This document shows, one piece after another, positions 29,594 to 38,775 of a stretch of 64,000 bases of DNA. The translations under genes were made by a program, and so were the position numbers. Position 1 is the first letter of the stretch. Every line of letters begins with the position of its first letter. Below the pieces are notes generated by a model that saw nothing but the letters and a program-made list of their open reading frames with translations, did no database searches and was not told where the DNA came from. This DNA comes from Burkholderia sp. (GTDB taxonomy: Bacteria; Pseudomonadota; Gammaproteobacteria; Burkholderiales; Burkholderiaceae). Location of the stretch: NCBI GenBank assembly GCA_031253835.1, contig JAIRVP010000014.1, forward strand, positions 40,176 to 104,175, written 5' to 3'.

Positions 29594-29621
29594 AAAAAGA
29601 CGCCGCCCGCGAAGGGCGGCG
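29594..29621 (-). terminator. Rho-independent terminator, minus strand
   Basis: A perfect eight-base stem (CGCCGCCC at 29601-29608 with GGGCGGCG at 29614-29621) followed on the minus strand by TCTTTTT. It ends transcripts from the mechanosensitive channel gene before the Nudix gene. Confidence 0.85.
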
Positions 29622-29707
29622 AAGAACGGAGAGATTTGCTACTGGGTACCGGACGGGATGACCGTCTCGTCCGGTACAGCCATTGTCGCGACGTGACCGC
29701 GCGCAGT

Positions 29708-29727
29708 GAATCAGACGGGTCTGATTC
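29708..29727. promoter_or_regulatory. Perfect palindrome, GA-N4-TC core
   Basis: GAATCAGA-CGGG-TCTGATTC, a perfect eight-base inverted repeat with a four-base centre. Its layout is that of the TAGGA-N4-TCCTA sites elsewhere in the window, with a different outer sequence. It lies just after the MscS gene stop and upstream of its terminator. Confidence 0.5.
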
Positions 29728-29751
29728 GAACGCTGGCCGGGCACACGCCGC

Positions 29752-30621
29752 TTACATCCGTTGCGCCTGCGTGCTGTCCGTCCGACGGTCCGCGTCGTGC
29801 ACGATATGCAGCTCGCGCGTGCGGATCGGCAGCGCGCAATGCGCGTCGGCGAGCGTCTTGCGCACCTGGCGCGCGAGGCGCCAGCGCATCGCCCAGAACC
29901 TGTCGGTATGCGTCCACACGCGCATGTTCGCGACGGCCGTGCTGTCGTCGAAGCGCATCACCATCACGTCCGGCGCCGGATCCTGCAGCACGTCGGGATC
30001 GGCCACGGCCAGCGCGCGCAGCGCGTCGAGCGCGCGATCGATATCGTCATGCACCGACACTTCCACTTCGAGATCGAGGCGGCGCGTCGGGTTGCGCGTG
30101 TAGTTGCGGAGCGAGCTGCCCCACAGCGCGCTGTTCGGCACGTACTCGCAGATGCCGTCCGGCTTCGTGAGCCGCGTCATGAAGAGTCCGACCTCGTCGA
30201 CGGTGCCCGCGACGCCCGAGCCGCCGTCGATGTAATCGCCCACCTTGAACGGCCGCAGCAGCAACAGCATGATGCCGGCCGCGATGTTCTGCATCGTGCC
30301 CTGCAGCGCGAGCCCGATCGCGAGGCCGGCCGCGCCGAGTACCGCGATGAGGCTCGCGGTTTCGATGCCGAGCTGCGACAGCGCGCCGACGATCGCGACG
30401 ATGCGGATGCCCCATACGGCGACGTCGCAGAGGATCGGCCGCAGCGTGTCGTCGACGCGCTCCTTGTTCGAGAGCAGCCGGTTCAGCCAGTTGCCGATGC
30501 GTTTCGACAGCCACCAGCCGGCGACGAGCAGCGCCAGCGCGGCGCACAGCCTGAGGGAGAGGGTGGACAGCGCGTTCCACAGGAACGTCCAGCGTTCCGG
30601 GTGCAGTTGATCGAGAAGCAT
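29752..30621 (-). CDS. Small mechanosensitive channel, MscS family
   Basis: A 289-residue inner-membrane channel that opens under membrane tension to release solutes during osmotic downshock. Three membrane segments are followed by the cytoplasmic vestibule. The pore helix TM3 shows the Gly/Ala pattern AVLGAAGLAIGLALQGTMQNIAAGIMLLL (residues about 83-112), then FKVGDYI and EVGLFMTRLTKPDG. The ATG at 30621 fits the family. It is divergent from the M23 peptidase gene, with the palindrome at 30756-30769 between them. Confidence 0.92.
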   Translation of the reverse strand: MLLDQLHPERWTFLWNALSTLSLRLCAALALLVAGWWLSKRIGNWLNRLLSNKERVDDTLRPILCDVAVWGIRIVAIVGALSQLGIETASLIAVLGAAGLAIGLALQGTMQNIAAGIMLLLLRPFKVGDYIDGGSGVAGTVDEVGLFMTRLTKPDGICEYVPNSALWGSSLRNYTRNPTRRLDLEVEVSVHDDIDRALDALRALAVADPDVLQDPAPDVMVMRFDDSTAVANMRVWTHTDRFWAMRWRLARQVRKTLADAHCALPIRTRELHIVHDADRRTDSTQAQRM

Positions 30622-30755
30622 GACGGGATTCCGGTTTGAAGACAGGTGACGCAGCGCGTGGCGCTGCCGGCAGCGTTCGACTGTACACGCGGCGCGGTGG
30701 TTCACGCGAATGCTGCGTCGATTTAGTACTAGTACGAAGCGATGATTCCAAAAAA

Positions 30756-30769
30756 TAGGATTGGTCCTA
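30756..30769. promoter_or_regulatory. TAGGA-N4-TCCTA palindrome
   Basis: TAGGATTGGTCCTA, a perfect palindrome except for the centre; with flanks the arms extend to AATAGGA and TCCTATT. A second palindrome, GTACTAGTAC, lies at 30726-30735. The site is between the divergent MscS and M23 peptidase genes. It resembles RcsB/NarL-type response regulator sites. Confidence 0.6.
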
Positions 30770-30889
30770 TTCAGCCATTTTGAGCACGCCGATACACTCG
30801 TCTTCATGTTGCCGGATCGCGATGCAGGTTCCTCCGCGATGCCCGGTCCTTTCCCGGTTTTTCATTGATAGATAGCGAGTGACGACGTC

Positions 30890-32211
30890 ATGCGGTTAGA
30901 CCTGCGTTTCCGTCTCGCACGCGAACAAGGTCAACCCGCTCGACGCGGCGTTCGCTGTTTCCCGTTGCGCCGCGCGCTGCTGCGCGGCGCCATCGCGGCG
31001 GCCTGTGCGGCCGGCGCGCAGGGCGCGATCGCGCAGGCGTCTCACGATGCCGCGCCGTTCACGCCCGTGGCGGCGGAAACGGCAGACCTTGTCGACGTGC
31101 CTTTTTTCAGTGCCGCGCGGACGACGTGGGGCGGCTTGCGTGCATCGATGGCTGCGCCGCTCGATGGCGCGTATGCGTCGCATGCTCCGGACATGTCGAT
31201 GGATGCCGGTCGCGATGATCCGGTCGCCCGCCTCGGCGCGTGCGTGGCGTACCGCGTGCTGTGCGATGCGGCGCGCGGTGCGGTCGAACGCGGCTATGCG
31301 TCGCGGTTCGATTACGGGCTGGCGTCGCCGTTGCCCGCGCTGGGCACGCAACCGGCGTTCGAGCGCGGCGCGGTCGATCTGGCGTCGGCCGATCCGTTCA
31401 CGCTCGCGGAGCCGGATCGCGGCACGCGCGCCGGCACGATTGCCGGCAGCCTGCACGCGTCGCTGGCGCGCGCGGAGCTGCCGGCCGGCGTCGCCGCGCA
31501 GATCGTCCGCATGCTGGCGGGGCATCTCGATCCGAAGCAGCGCGGCGCGACCGGCGACACGTTCCGCGTCGCATTCGAGCCGGACGGCAACGCGACGCGG
31601 CCGGGCCGCGTGCGCGTGACGGCGCTCGACCTCCGCTTTCGCGGGCAGCACGTGACGGCCGTGTGGTTTGCGCCGCAAGCGGGCTCGCCGGGCGCCTACT
31701 ACGACCTCGACGGCATGCCGCTCGCCGGCGCCCGGTTCGCGATGCCGGTCGCCGCGACGCGCATCAGCTCGCCGTTCGGCGGGCGCGTGCATCCGGTCAC
31801 GGGCGCGCGTCACGTGCATTCCGGCGTCGATCTCGCCGCACCGGCAGGCCGCGCGGTTACGGCAAGTACGTGGTGATTCGCCATGACGGCGGCTATGCGT
31901 CGTACTACGCGCACCTGTCGGCGTTCGAGCCGACGCTGCGAGTCGGGGCGCAGGTCGTGCGCGGCCAGCGCGTCGGCGCCGTCGGCAGTACGGGCACCGC
32001 GACCGGCCCGCATCTGCATTTCGAGGTTCGGCGACAGGCCCGCCTCGTCGATCCGCTTGCACTGGTGCAGACGGCCAGGGCGGCAAAGTTGAAGGGCGAG
32101 CAGCGTGTCGCGTTCAACCGCGTGGCGCGGGACGCGCGCACGCAGCTCGCGTCGGCCACGTGGGCGCAACCCGTTGCGATGTCGAAGCCTTCAGCGCCGC
32201 ATGCAGGCTGA
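30890..32211 (+). pseudogene. M23 (LytM) peptidase, frameshifted
   Basis: A periplasmic murein endopeptidase gene broken near 31850. The first frame (30890-31876) gives a signal-bearing protein ending in HVHSGVDLAAPAGRAVTASTW. A second frame resumes at about 31852 with RGYGKYVVIRHDGGYASYYAHLS and continues to 32211. The zinc ligands HxxxD (first frame) and HLHFE (second frame) are therefore in different frames. The strand that normally links them, about 15 residues, is missing, so the cause looks like a deletion of some 40-50 bases with a frame change, perhaps at the GCCGCGCG repeat. It is probably inactive unless this is an assembly error. Confidence 0.85.
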
Positions 32212-32668
32212 TCGTTGGCCGGACGCCGGCCTTCGTGGCCGGCATGGCGTGATCGAGCGCACCCGTCGTCTGTCGCGGCGGCGCCGATAAATGCGCTTGC
32301 GTTTGAATGACCGCTCATCGTGCGAAGCAGCATCGCCGCATGGCGTGCGGCGCCTGCGCCGCCAATCATTCACCGAATTGCGTCAAATTTGCCGATTGCT
32401 TCGGATTGCGGCGCAATCGCTTTCAACACGTTAACGAAAGCCGGCAATTTCAACCGGCATTCCGTTCCATCCGGCTGCGGCGCTGGTCGCGCCGTCGTCT
32501 GCTGCACAGCGGCAATTCCATTTTCTTTATTTCCCGATCCGAAATGAATCGCGGTGTGATTGCCGATATCACACCATCGGATCTTGCGATTATTTCAAGG
32601 CAGGTGATATAACCCGTTTCACGCACCGATTTGCAGCAATAACGTCATCAATAATTGCGAGCGGACAC
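32212..32668. other. Gene-free stretch upstream of autotransporter
   Basis: About 457 bases without a convincing gene, AT-rich from 32500. It probably holds the promoter of the autotransporter at 32669. The only clear element is the inverted repeat at 32553-32575. Short open frames here lack ribosome-binding sites. Confidence 0.5.
32553..32575. promoter_or_regulatory. Perfect inverted repeat before autotransporter
   Basis: GGTGTGAT-N7-ATCACACC, an exact eight-base inverted repeat about 95 bases before the autotransporter start. Half-sites resemble CRP half-sites but the spacing (nine bases between TGTGA and TCACA) does not fit CRP. Likely an operator for an unknown dimeric regulator. Confidence 0.55.
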
Positions 32669-35600
32669 ATGAAAAGAAAGGCGCGGAACCTGGGTTTGGG
32701 TGGGATGGCGATCCTGACCGGCGCGATGCCGGTCGGTACCTATGCGGCATGCTCGGCCACCGCGCCGGGCAGCGGCACGACGGTCACGTGTACCGGCGCG
32801 AATGCACCATCGGTCGTGGCCGCGGCCGGCAGCACCAACGTGACGATCAACCTCGATTCGACGGTAACGGGCAGCTATGTGCTGACGTCCACGCCGACGC
32901 CGTTTTCCGTCGACACGTCGAGCGCGATCACCAACAACGGCAACCTGTCGATGTCCGGCAACGGCACGGGCGTCGCGAATCGCGGCGCGGTGCTGCTCGG
33001 CGTGAACAACGGCAACACGCTGACCAACGGCGCGACCGGCGTGATGTCGACGACAGGCGCCTACAACGACGGGATGGCCGCGAACGGCAACAACAACACG
33101 CTCGTCAACAACGGCACGATCACGACCACCGGCAACAATTCGTACGGGATGACGGCCGCGTGGGGGCAGAGCAATCCCGGCGCGTCGGGCAACCAGATCG
33201 TCAACACGGGCACCGTGACGACGTCCGGCAACAACGCGCGCGCGGCATCACTGCTCGGCGGCAACGGCACGATCGCCAACAGCGGCACGCTGACGTCGAA
33301 CGGCCGCGACGCGCCGGCCGTCTACATGCAGGGCAACAACGACACGCTGGTCAACAGTGGCACGATCCAGACCACCGGCACCGCGACGAGCGGCGGCAGC
33401 GTCGACGCGGTCGTGTCGAACACGCTCGGCAGCTCGTTCACCGCGACGATCACGAACCAGGCCGGCGGCAGGATCATCAGCAACAACGGGATCGGCGTGC
33501 GCTCGACCAACGGCGCGACGACGATCACCAACGCCGGGTTGATCCGGGGCGGCGGCGGCACCGCGATCCAGGGCGGCAACGGCAACGTGACGCTGATCCT
33601 GCAGACGGGTTCGCAGATCGTCGGCACCGCGAACGGCGGCGGCGGCACCAACACGGTGACGCTGCAGGGCACCGGTACCGCGTCGAATGCGTTCACGAAT
33701 TTCCAGAGCCTGACGATGGCCGGCACCGACTGGACGTGGGCCGGCACCGGCACGTTCTCGACCGCGCTCGTGCAGAGCGGCACGCTGAACCTGACGGGCA
33801 CGCTCGGCACGACGACGGCGTCGGTCGTCGCGACCGTCAACGCGGGCGCGACGCTGCAGGCGAACGCGTCGAACCTGCCGCTGTCCGTCACCGACAACGG
33901 GCTCGTGCGCTTCCAGCAGGACAGCGCCGGCACGTACACGGGCACGATCGGCGGCTCGGGCGCGGTCGAGAAAACCGGTGCGGGCACGCTGACGGTCACG
34001 CCTTCTTCTGCCGGCGGCAATACGTACTCGGGCGGCACGACGATCACGCAGGGCACGCTGTCGGTCGCTGCCGACAACGCGCTCGGCGCGGCGTCGGGCG
34101 GGCTCACGTTCAACGGCGGCACGCTGCAGCTTGGTAGCGCGTTCAACCTGGCGTCGAGCCGCGCGGTGTCGATCACGCCGAACAACGGCACGATCGATAC
34201 GCAGGGTTTCAATTCGACGCTGGCGCAAGGCATCACGGGCGCGGGCTCGCTGACGAAGCTCGGCAGCGGCATGCTGACGATGAACGGGTCGAACAGCTAT
34301 GCCGGCGGCACGAACGTCAATGCCGGTACCGTGATCGTCGGCGACGGTACGAGCGCATCGGCGGCGCTGGGTGGCGGCGGGCCGGTGACGGTCGCATCGG
34401 GCGCGACGCTCGGCGGCTACGGCAGCGTGACGGGCAACGTGACGAACAACGGCACGATCTCGGTCGCGAACGCGCTGGCGAGCCTCGCCAGCGGGGCGAC
34501 CGGCAATTTCCAGATCAACGGCAACCTGACCAACGCGGGGCTCGTGCAGCTCGGCGGCAGCGGCATCGGCAACACGCTGACGGTCGCGGGTAACTACGTC
34601 GGCCAGAACGCGACGATCGCGATGAACACGTACCTGGGCAGCGACGGCGCGGCGTCCGACAAGCTGGTCGTCAGCGGCGGCACGGCGAGCGGGTCGAGCA
34701 CGCTGAAGGTGACGAATGCCGGCGGCCCCGGTGCGCAGACGACGGGCGACGGCATCCAGGTCGTGCAGGCCACGAATGGCGCGACCACCAGCGCGGGCGC
34801 GTTCTCGCTGTCGGGCGGGACGGTGAGCGCCGGCGCTTATACGTACTTCCTCGCGAAAGGCGGTGCGGCCAATGGCACCGGTGACAGCTGGTACCTGCGC
34901 AACACGGTGCCGCCGAAACCGCAGCCGCCGGTAGTCCAGCCGGGACAGCCGACGCCGCCGACCCAACCACCGGTCACGCCGGCCGAAGGCACGCCGGAAT
35001 CGATTATCGAAGCGATCGCAGACGCAGGCACTGGCGGCAATCCGGAGCCGATCTACCGCCCCGAAGTGCCGCTGTACGCGGAAGCGCCGGCCGTCGCACG
35101 CCAGCTCGGCCTGCTGCAGATCGACACGTTCCATGACCGGCAGGGCGAGCAAGGACTGCTGGCCGAGAACGGTTCGGTGCCCGCATCGTGGGCACGCGTG
35201 TGGGGCGGCAGGAGCGACATCAAGCAGAAGGGCGACGTGACGCCGTCGTTCGACGGCACCGTCTGGGGGATGCAGGTCGGCCAGGATCTCTACGCCGATA
35301 CGACCGCCAGCGGCCATCGCAACCACTACGGCTTCTTCCTCGGTTTCTCGCGTGCGATCGGCGACGTGAACGGCTTCGCGCTCGCGCAGCAGGACATGGG
35401 CGTCGGCTCGCTGCAGGTCAATGCGTACAACCTCGGCGGCTACTGGACGCATATCGGCCCGGGCGGCTGGTACACGGATGCGGTCGTGATGGGCAGTGCG
35501 CTGACCGTGCGTACGCATTCGAGCGACAGCGTAAGCGGCTCGACGAACGGCAACGCGTTCACGGGGTCGGTCGAAACCGGGCTGCCGATCGCGCTCGGCT

Positions 35601-36004
35601 ACGGGTTGACGCTCGAGCCGCAGGCGCAGCTCGTGTGGCAATGGCTGTCGCTCGATCGTTTCAACGACGGCGTGTCGAGCATCGGATGGAACAACGGCAA
35701 CACGTTCCTGGGCCGGATCGGCGCGCGGCTGCAATACGCGTTCGATGCGAGCGGCGTGAGCTGGAAGCCGTACCTGCGCGTGAACGTGCTGCGTTCGTTC
35801 GGCGCCGACGACAAGACGACGTTCGGCGGTTCGACGACGATCGGCACGCAGGTCGGACAGACGGCCGGCCAGATCGGCGCGGGGCTCGTCGCGCAGCTGA
35901 CGAAGCGCGGCAGCGTGTATGCGACGGTCAGCTACCTGACGAACCTCGGCGGCGAGCACCAGCGCACGATTACCGGGAATGCGGGCGTGCGGTGGGCGTG
36001 GTGA
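32669..36004 (+). CDS. Type V autotransporter (AT-1)
   Basis: A 1111-residue self-secreted surface protein. Signal peptide residues 1-26 (ending GTYA), a passenger of about 720 residues made of Asn/Gly/Thr-rich imperfect repeats (NNGTI, GNGTI, GTLNLTG, SYAGGTNVNAGT) predicted to form a beta-helix, a proline-rich linker (about 749-773) and a C-terminal autotransporter beta-barrel (about 839-1111, from SWARVWGG to the final RWAW). Such proteins act in adhesion or aggregation; no protease triad is seen. It has its own terminator and stands alone. Confidence 0.92.
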   Translation: MKRKARNLGLGGMAILTGAMPVGTYAACSATAPGSGTTVTCTGANAPSVVAAAGSTNVTINLDSTVTGSYVLTSTPTPFSVDTSSAITNNGNLSMSGNGTGVANRGAVLLGVNNGNTLTNGATGVMSTTGAYNDGMAANGNNNTLVNNGTITTTGNNSYGMTAAWGQSNPGASGNQIVNTGTVTTSGNNARAASLLGGNGTIANSGTLTSNGRDAPAVYMQGNNDTLVNSGTIQTTGTATSGGSVDAVVSNTLGSSFTATITNQAGGRIISNNGIGVRSTNGATTITNAGLIRGGGGTAIQGGNGNVTLILQTGSQIVGTANGGGGTNTVTLQGTGTASNAFTNFQSLTMAGTDWTWAGTGTFSTALVQSGTLNLTGTLGTTTASVVATVNAGATLQANASNLPLSVTDNGLVRFQQDSAGTYTGTIGGSGAVEKTGAGTLTVTPSSAGGNTYSGGTTITQGTLSVAADNALGAASGGLTFNGGTLQLGSAFNLASSRAVSITPNNGTIDTQGFNSTLAQGITGAGSLTKLGSGMLTMNGSNSYAGGTNVNAGTVIVGDGTSASAALGGGGPVTVASGATLGGYGSVTGNVTNNGTISVANALASLASGATGNFQINGNLTNAGLVQLGGSGIGNTLTVAGNYVGQNATIAMNTYLGSDGAASDKLVVSGGTASGSSTLKVTNAGGPGAQTTGDGIQVVQATNGATTSAGAFSLSGGTVSAGAYTYFLAKGGAANGTGDSWYLRNTVPPKPQPPVVQPGQPTPPTQPPVTPAEGTPESIIEAIADAGTGGNPEPIYRPEVPLYAEAPAVARQLGLLQIDTFHDRQGEQGLLAENGSVPASWARVWGGRSDIKQKGDVTPSFDGTVWGMQVGQDLYADTTASGHRNHYGFFLGFSRAIGDVNGFALAQQDMGVGSLQVNAYNLGGYWTHIGPGGWYTDAVVMGSALTVRTHSSDSVSGSTNGNAFTGSVETGLPIALGYGLTLEPQAQLVWQWLSLDRFNDGVSSIGWNNGNTFLGRIGARLQYAFDASGVSWKPYLRVNVLRSFGADDKTTFGGSTTIGTQVGQTAGQIGAGLVAQLTKRGSVYATVSYLTNLGGEHQRTITGNAGVRWAW

Positions 36005-36029
36005 TTGAAAGGGTAAGGACGCATTGATC

Positions 36030-36065
36030 GATCGGCCGCGGCATAGATCGTCGCGGCCGATCTTT
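36030..36065 (+). terminator. Terminator of autotransporter gene
   Basis: A perfect eleven-base stem (GATCGGCCGCG at 36030-36040 with CGCGGCCGATC at 36052-36062) followed by TTT, 25 bases after the stop. Confidence 0.8.
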
Positions 36066-36074
36066 GCAGACTCC

Positions 36075-36914
36075 TCACGCAGCCTGTTCGACCGGCAACC
36101 AGATCTCCAGCACGCCGGCGCCCGTCACCGGATCGTAGTCGCCGCTGTAGCGCTCGAACTCGGGCGCGTCCACTGCGTTGAATCCCGACGTCGGCAGCCA
36201 GCCGTTCCAGATGCTGTAGAAGGTCTGGTGCAGCGTCGAGATATGCCCGGTGTGTTCGAACACCGCGTACCGCTGAGGCGCCAGCTCGACCCAGCGAAAC
36301 GGCGCGGGCAGCCGGTCGCGGCTCGTGACTTCCACGCCCGCGATGTATTCGAAGCTGCCGTCCGCATCGGGGTTGCAGCACACGCCGTACGTCTCGTCGC
36401 CGACCTGGCCGGGAAGCGTACCGATGTACGGGATGAACGCTTGCCACAGCGCCGGAATCCCTTCGTTGGTTTCAAACGTATAGCGGTCGCTCATGCCCGC
36501 GATCAGCCGCGTTCCGGCAGTTTCGAAGCGTGACGGCGTCACGTCGATGATCTTCAGCTCTTTCATGCGAAGCGGCTCCACAAGAGACAACCCGTCAAGC
36601 GTGCGCCGAGCCCGCACGTCCTCGGGCGTCATGCCGAAGAGATCGCGGAAGGCGCGCGTGAACGCCTCATGGGAGCCATAGCCGGCATCGAGCGCCACGT
36701 GCAGGATGTCCGGCGCGCCTTGCGCCAGCGCATGCGCCGCACGCGTGAGCCGCCGCGACCGGACATAGCGCATCACCGGCCAGCCGGTATTCATCGAGAA
36801 CAGGCGCGAGAAGCCGAAGCGCGACATGTCGCAGTCCGCGGAAATCCTGTCGAGCGTCAGGTCTTTATCCAGTCTGGTTTCGATAAACCAGAGTGCTTGT
36901 CCAATCGCGTTCAT
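36075..36914 (-). CDS. AraC family regulator with GyrI-like effector domain
   Basis: A 279-residue regulator of the Rob/MarA-like type. Here the DNA-binding domain comes first (residues about 1-105, ISADCDMSRFGFSRLFSMNTGWPVMRYVRSRRL and ILHVALDAGYGSHEAFTRAFRDLFGMTPEDVR), followed by a GyrI-like small-molecule-binding domain (about 120-279, with WVELAPQRYAVFEHTGHI and LEIWLPVE). Proteins of this layout respond to drugs or toxic compounds. The ATG at 36914 is used. A dispersed repeat lies about 100 bases upstream. Confidence 0.9.
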   Translation of the reverse strand: MNAIGQALWFIETRLDKDLTLDRISADCDMSRFGFSRLFSMNTGWPVMRYVRSRRLTRAAHALAQGAPDILHVALDAGYGSHEAFTRAFRDLFGMTPEDVRARRTLDGLSLVEPLRMKELKIIDVTPSRFETAGTRLIAGMSDRYTFETNEGIPALWQAFIPYIGTLPGQVGDETYGVCCNPDADGSFEYIAGVEVTSRDRLPAPFRWVELAPQRYAVFEHTGHISTLHQTFYSIWNGWLPTSGFNAVDAPEFERYSGDYDPVTGAGVLEIWLPVEQAA

Positions 36915-37342
36915 GGCGAGCCAATGAGGGTGTCGGGTGGACTATAGGGTATCGGCTGGCGGCGCGTTTGATCGTTCTTGCGTCGCGGGTTTCGGCGAAG
37001 GCGACGGCTCAGGCGCGAACGCTCGATGTTCGCATAAGGCAGCGTCTGCTGACATCGGCAAGCGATGCACGCGGAGCTTGTGCGGAGCCCTCGTTGATGC
37101 AGGAAAAGTGGCCGCGCCCACCGACCACCATCGAACGCCCGCGCCTGAGCCGGCTTGAAGATGCGCGCGACAGGCGGTGTCGACATTCGACTCGTGGAGG
37201 CTCCCGCCATCGTCATCGCCACCGGCGCCGTGCACGGAAATCATAGTCGCGGCGCGCAAGCAGGCATATCGGACCAGGCTGAAATCGCCGGCGTCGCTAT
37301 CGGGCGTGCGACCTCGCCGTGCGTGGCTTTCGCCGATGTCCG
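36915..37342. other. Intergenic region with repeat copy
   Basis: About 428 bases without a gene. It contains the first copy of a dispersed repeat (37019-37145). No clear promoter or terminator could be read. Confidence 0.45.
37019..37145. repeat. Dispersed repeat, copy 1
   Basis: Shares two blocks with 40429-40520: an ACGCTCG..GTTCGCATA-GGCAGCGT block at the start and a GTGGCCGCGCCCACCG-CCACC-TCGAACGCCC block at the end, about 90 percent identical each. The middle differs in length (about 35 bases longer here). Confidence 0.6.
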
Positions 37343-37804
37343 TCAACGGCCTGCCGCGCGCGCAATCGGCGAGCGCCGGCCGTGGGCGACGTGATGGCGC
37401 AGGCGTTCCCGGGCGGCCAGATACCGCTGCCCGGTCGTGGCGGCCAGTTGCTGATCGTGAATCAGCAGGATGCGTCCGACCGTTTCCGGTTCGTGATCGA
37501 CCAGCCGGCAGCAGGCGCCTTGGTCCACGCGCGCGACGCACGCATGAAGCGCGTGTTCCGCGCATCGGTAAGGCGTGACGTTCGTGTCGATCGACGCCGT
37601 ATCGCGCAGGAAAAACGTCAGGTAGACGACGCGGACCAGACAGCCGACCTGATCGAGGCTGCCGCTGCCCGACGTGACCGTCTTCAGCGCGAGATGATGG
37701 GCCAGCGACAAGGTCTGCACGATGTCGGTCGGCAGCGGCTTCGACAGGTGCCGGGTCCCGCTGCGACGACCGACCCATTTCATGATTGCCTTGGCTGCAG
37801 GCAT
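37343..37804 (-). CDS. Conserved-type hypothetical protein
   Basis: A 153-residue cytoplasmic protein starting at the ATG at 37804 after AGAGGAAG. It is helical in pattern, with LSKPLPTDIVQTLSLAHHLALKTVTSG and VGRILLIHDQQLAATTGQRYLAARERL. I recognise it only as a type of Burkholderia protein of unknown function. It lies 82 bases downstream of bclB on the same strand, across a strong hairpin, and may belong to the lectin transcription unit. Confidence 0.65.
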   Translation of the reverse strand: MPAAKAIMKWVGRRSGTRHLSKPLPTDIVQTLSLAHHLALKTVTSGSGSLDQVGCLVRVVYLTFFLRDTASIDTNVTPYRCAEHALHACVARVDQGACCRLVDHEPETVGRILLIHDQQLAATTGQRYLAARERLRHHVAHGRRSPIARAAGR

Positions 37805-37833
37805 TGCTTCCTCTTCAGATCCATGTTCCGGCG

Positions 37834-37861
37834 ATCGCCGGGTGAATCGACACCCGGCGAT
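37834..37861 (-). other. Strong hairpin after bclB
   Basis: A perfect eleven-base stem (ATCGCCGGGTG at 37834-37844 with CACCCGGCGAT at 37851-37861) without a T run, between bclB and the next gene on the same strand. Likely a transcript-stabilising or partially terminating element. Confidence 0.6.
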
Positions 37862-37886
37862 GGCTGCTCCGATGACGGTTACGCCA

Positions 37887-38621
37887 TCAACCCAGCGGCC
37901 AGTTCAGAATCGCGATGCCGTCGTTGTAGTCGCCGTCGCCGCCATCCTCCGACCCGACCAGCCCGAAGTAGGTCTTCTTGAAGATGTCGACCTGGCGCGA
38001 GCCGATCTTCGACGGCTTGCCGTTCGCCGTCACGACCACGCGCACCTTCCCCTTGCCCGAGTTCACGATCTGCGTGTTCAGGTTCGCGTCCTGCGTGCCC
38101 GCGCCCTGGAACGTCGCGGCCGGTTTCGCGTTGTCGTCGACGAACACCTCGATCGTCTGCTGCGCCGACGAATTGACCAGCGCCGTCACGCCGAACGCGA
38201 TGTTCGGCGGCAGGTTGAAGATGCCGTCGCGTTCGCCGCCGCCGGTTGTCGTGGGATCCGGCTGCGCAGGCGACAGCGGTGCTTTCGAGAAGTAATTGAC
38301 GACCGCGCCGACGCCGAACTTCGCCGCGGCACCGGGCAGCACACCCGGCGCGCCGGCCCACGTCACCGTGCACGCGACGACCTGCCCCGCCGCATCGGCT
38401 TTCACCTTGTTCTGCCAGCTGCCGACGTCGAAGCTGTACGGGATCGTCGCGATATCGACGAACACGTCGTACTGCGGCAGTTTCTCGACCAGCTGCGCGG
38501 TCATGAACTGACGCATCCGGTCGAGCACGGCCTGGTCGCCGTTGGCTTGCACGGCGGTGGCGTCGTTGCCCGCGAGTTGCAGCAGCGCATACAGATCGTC
38601 ATGGGTAAACGGTTGTGACAT
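37887..38621 (-). CDS. bclB: LecB-type lectin BC2L-B
   Basis: A 244-residue lectin. The C-terminal 110 residues are the LecB/PA-IIL domain with the double-calcium sugar site SEDGGDGDYNDGIAILNWPLG; the final Gly carboxylate binds calcium of the partner subunit. The N-terminal part (about residues 1-130) is an extra domain of unknown fold, with AQLVEKLPQYDVFVDIATIPYSFDVG. Length and order fit BC2L-B of B. cenocepacia. Third in the bclACB unit. The ATG at 38621 has GAGGAC upstream. No signal peptide is visible, as in known members of the family, which still reach the cell surface. Confidence 0.93.
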   Translation of the reverse strand: MSQPFTHDDLYALLQLAGNDATAVQANGDQAVLDRMRQFMTAQLVEKLPQYDVFVDIATIPYSFDVGSWQNKVKADAAGQVVACTVTWAGAPGVLPGAAAKFGVGAVVNYFSKAPLSPAQPDPTTTGGGERDGIFNLPPNIAFGVTALVNSSAQQTIEVFVDDNAKPAATFQGAGTQDANLNTQIVNSGKGKVRVVVTANGKPSKIGSRQVDIFKKTYFGLVGSEDGGDGDYNDGIAILNWPLG

Positions 38622-38652
38622 GTCGTCCTCGTCTGGATGGAATGTCTCGCGT

Positions 38653-38688
38653 CGCGCGGCCGGTGAACGGAAGTCACCGTGCCGCGCG
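38653..38688 (-). other. Hairpin between bclC and bclB
   Basis: Inverted repeat with arms CGCGCGGC and GCCGCGCG, continued inward by GGTGA and TCACC. No T run, so transcription should pass. One of three such stems in the lectin unit. Confidence 0.55.
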
Positions 38689-38775
38689 CGGAGCAAAGCG
38701 TGGGACTGCTCGAACGAATCGCAATGTGTGGTTGGCCCCGTCGCCATTGCGATGCTTCTTCGTGACGGCCGTCGA

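Noticed and set aside
32553..32575. CRP-type binding site
   Set aside because: Half-sites fit but the spacing is nine instead of six bases.
33248..35959. A 903-codon open frame on the minus strand
   Set aside because: It is the antisense of the autotransporter, Arg/Ala/Asp-rich with no domain pattern; a product of high GC and repeats.
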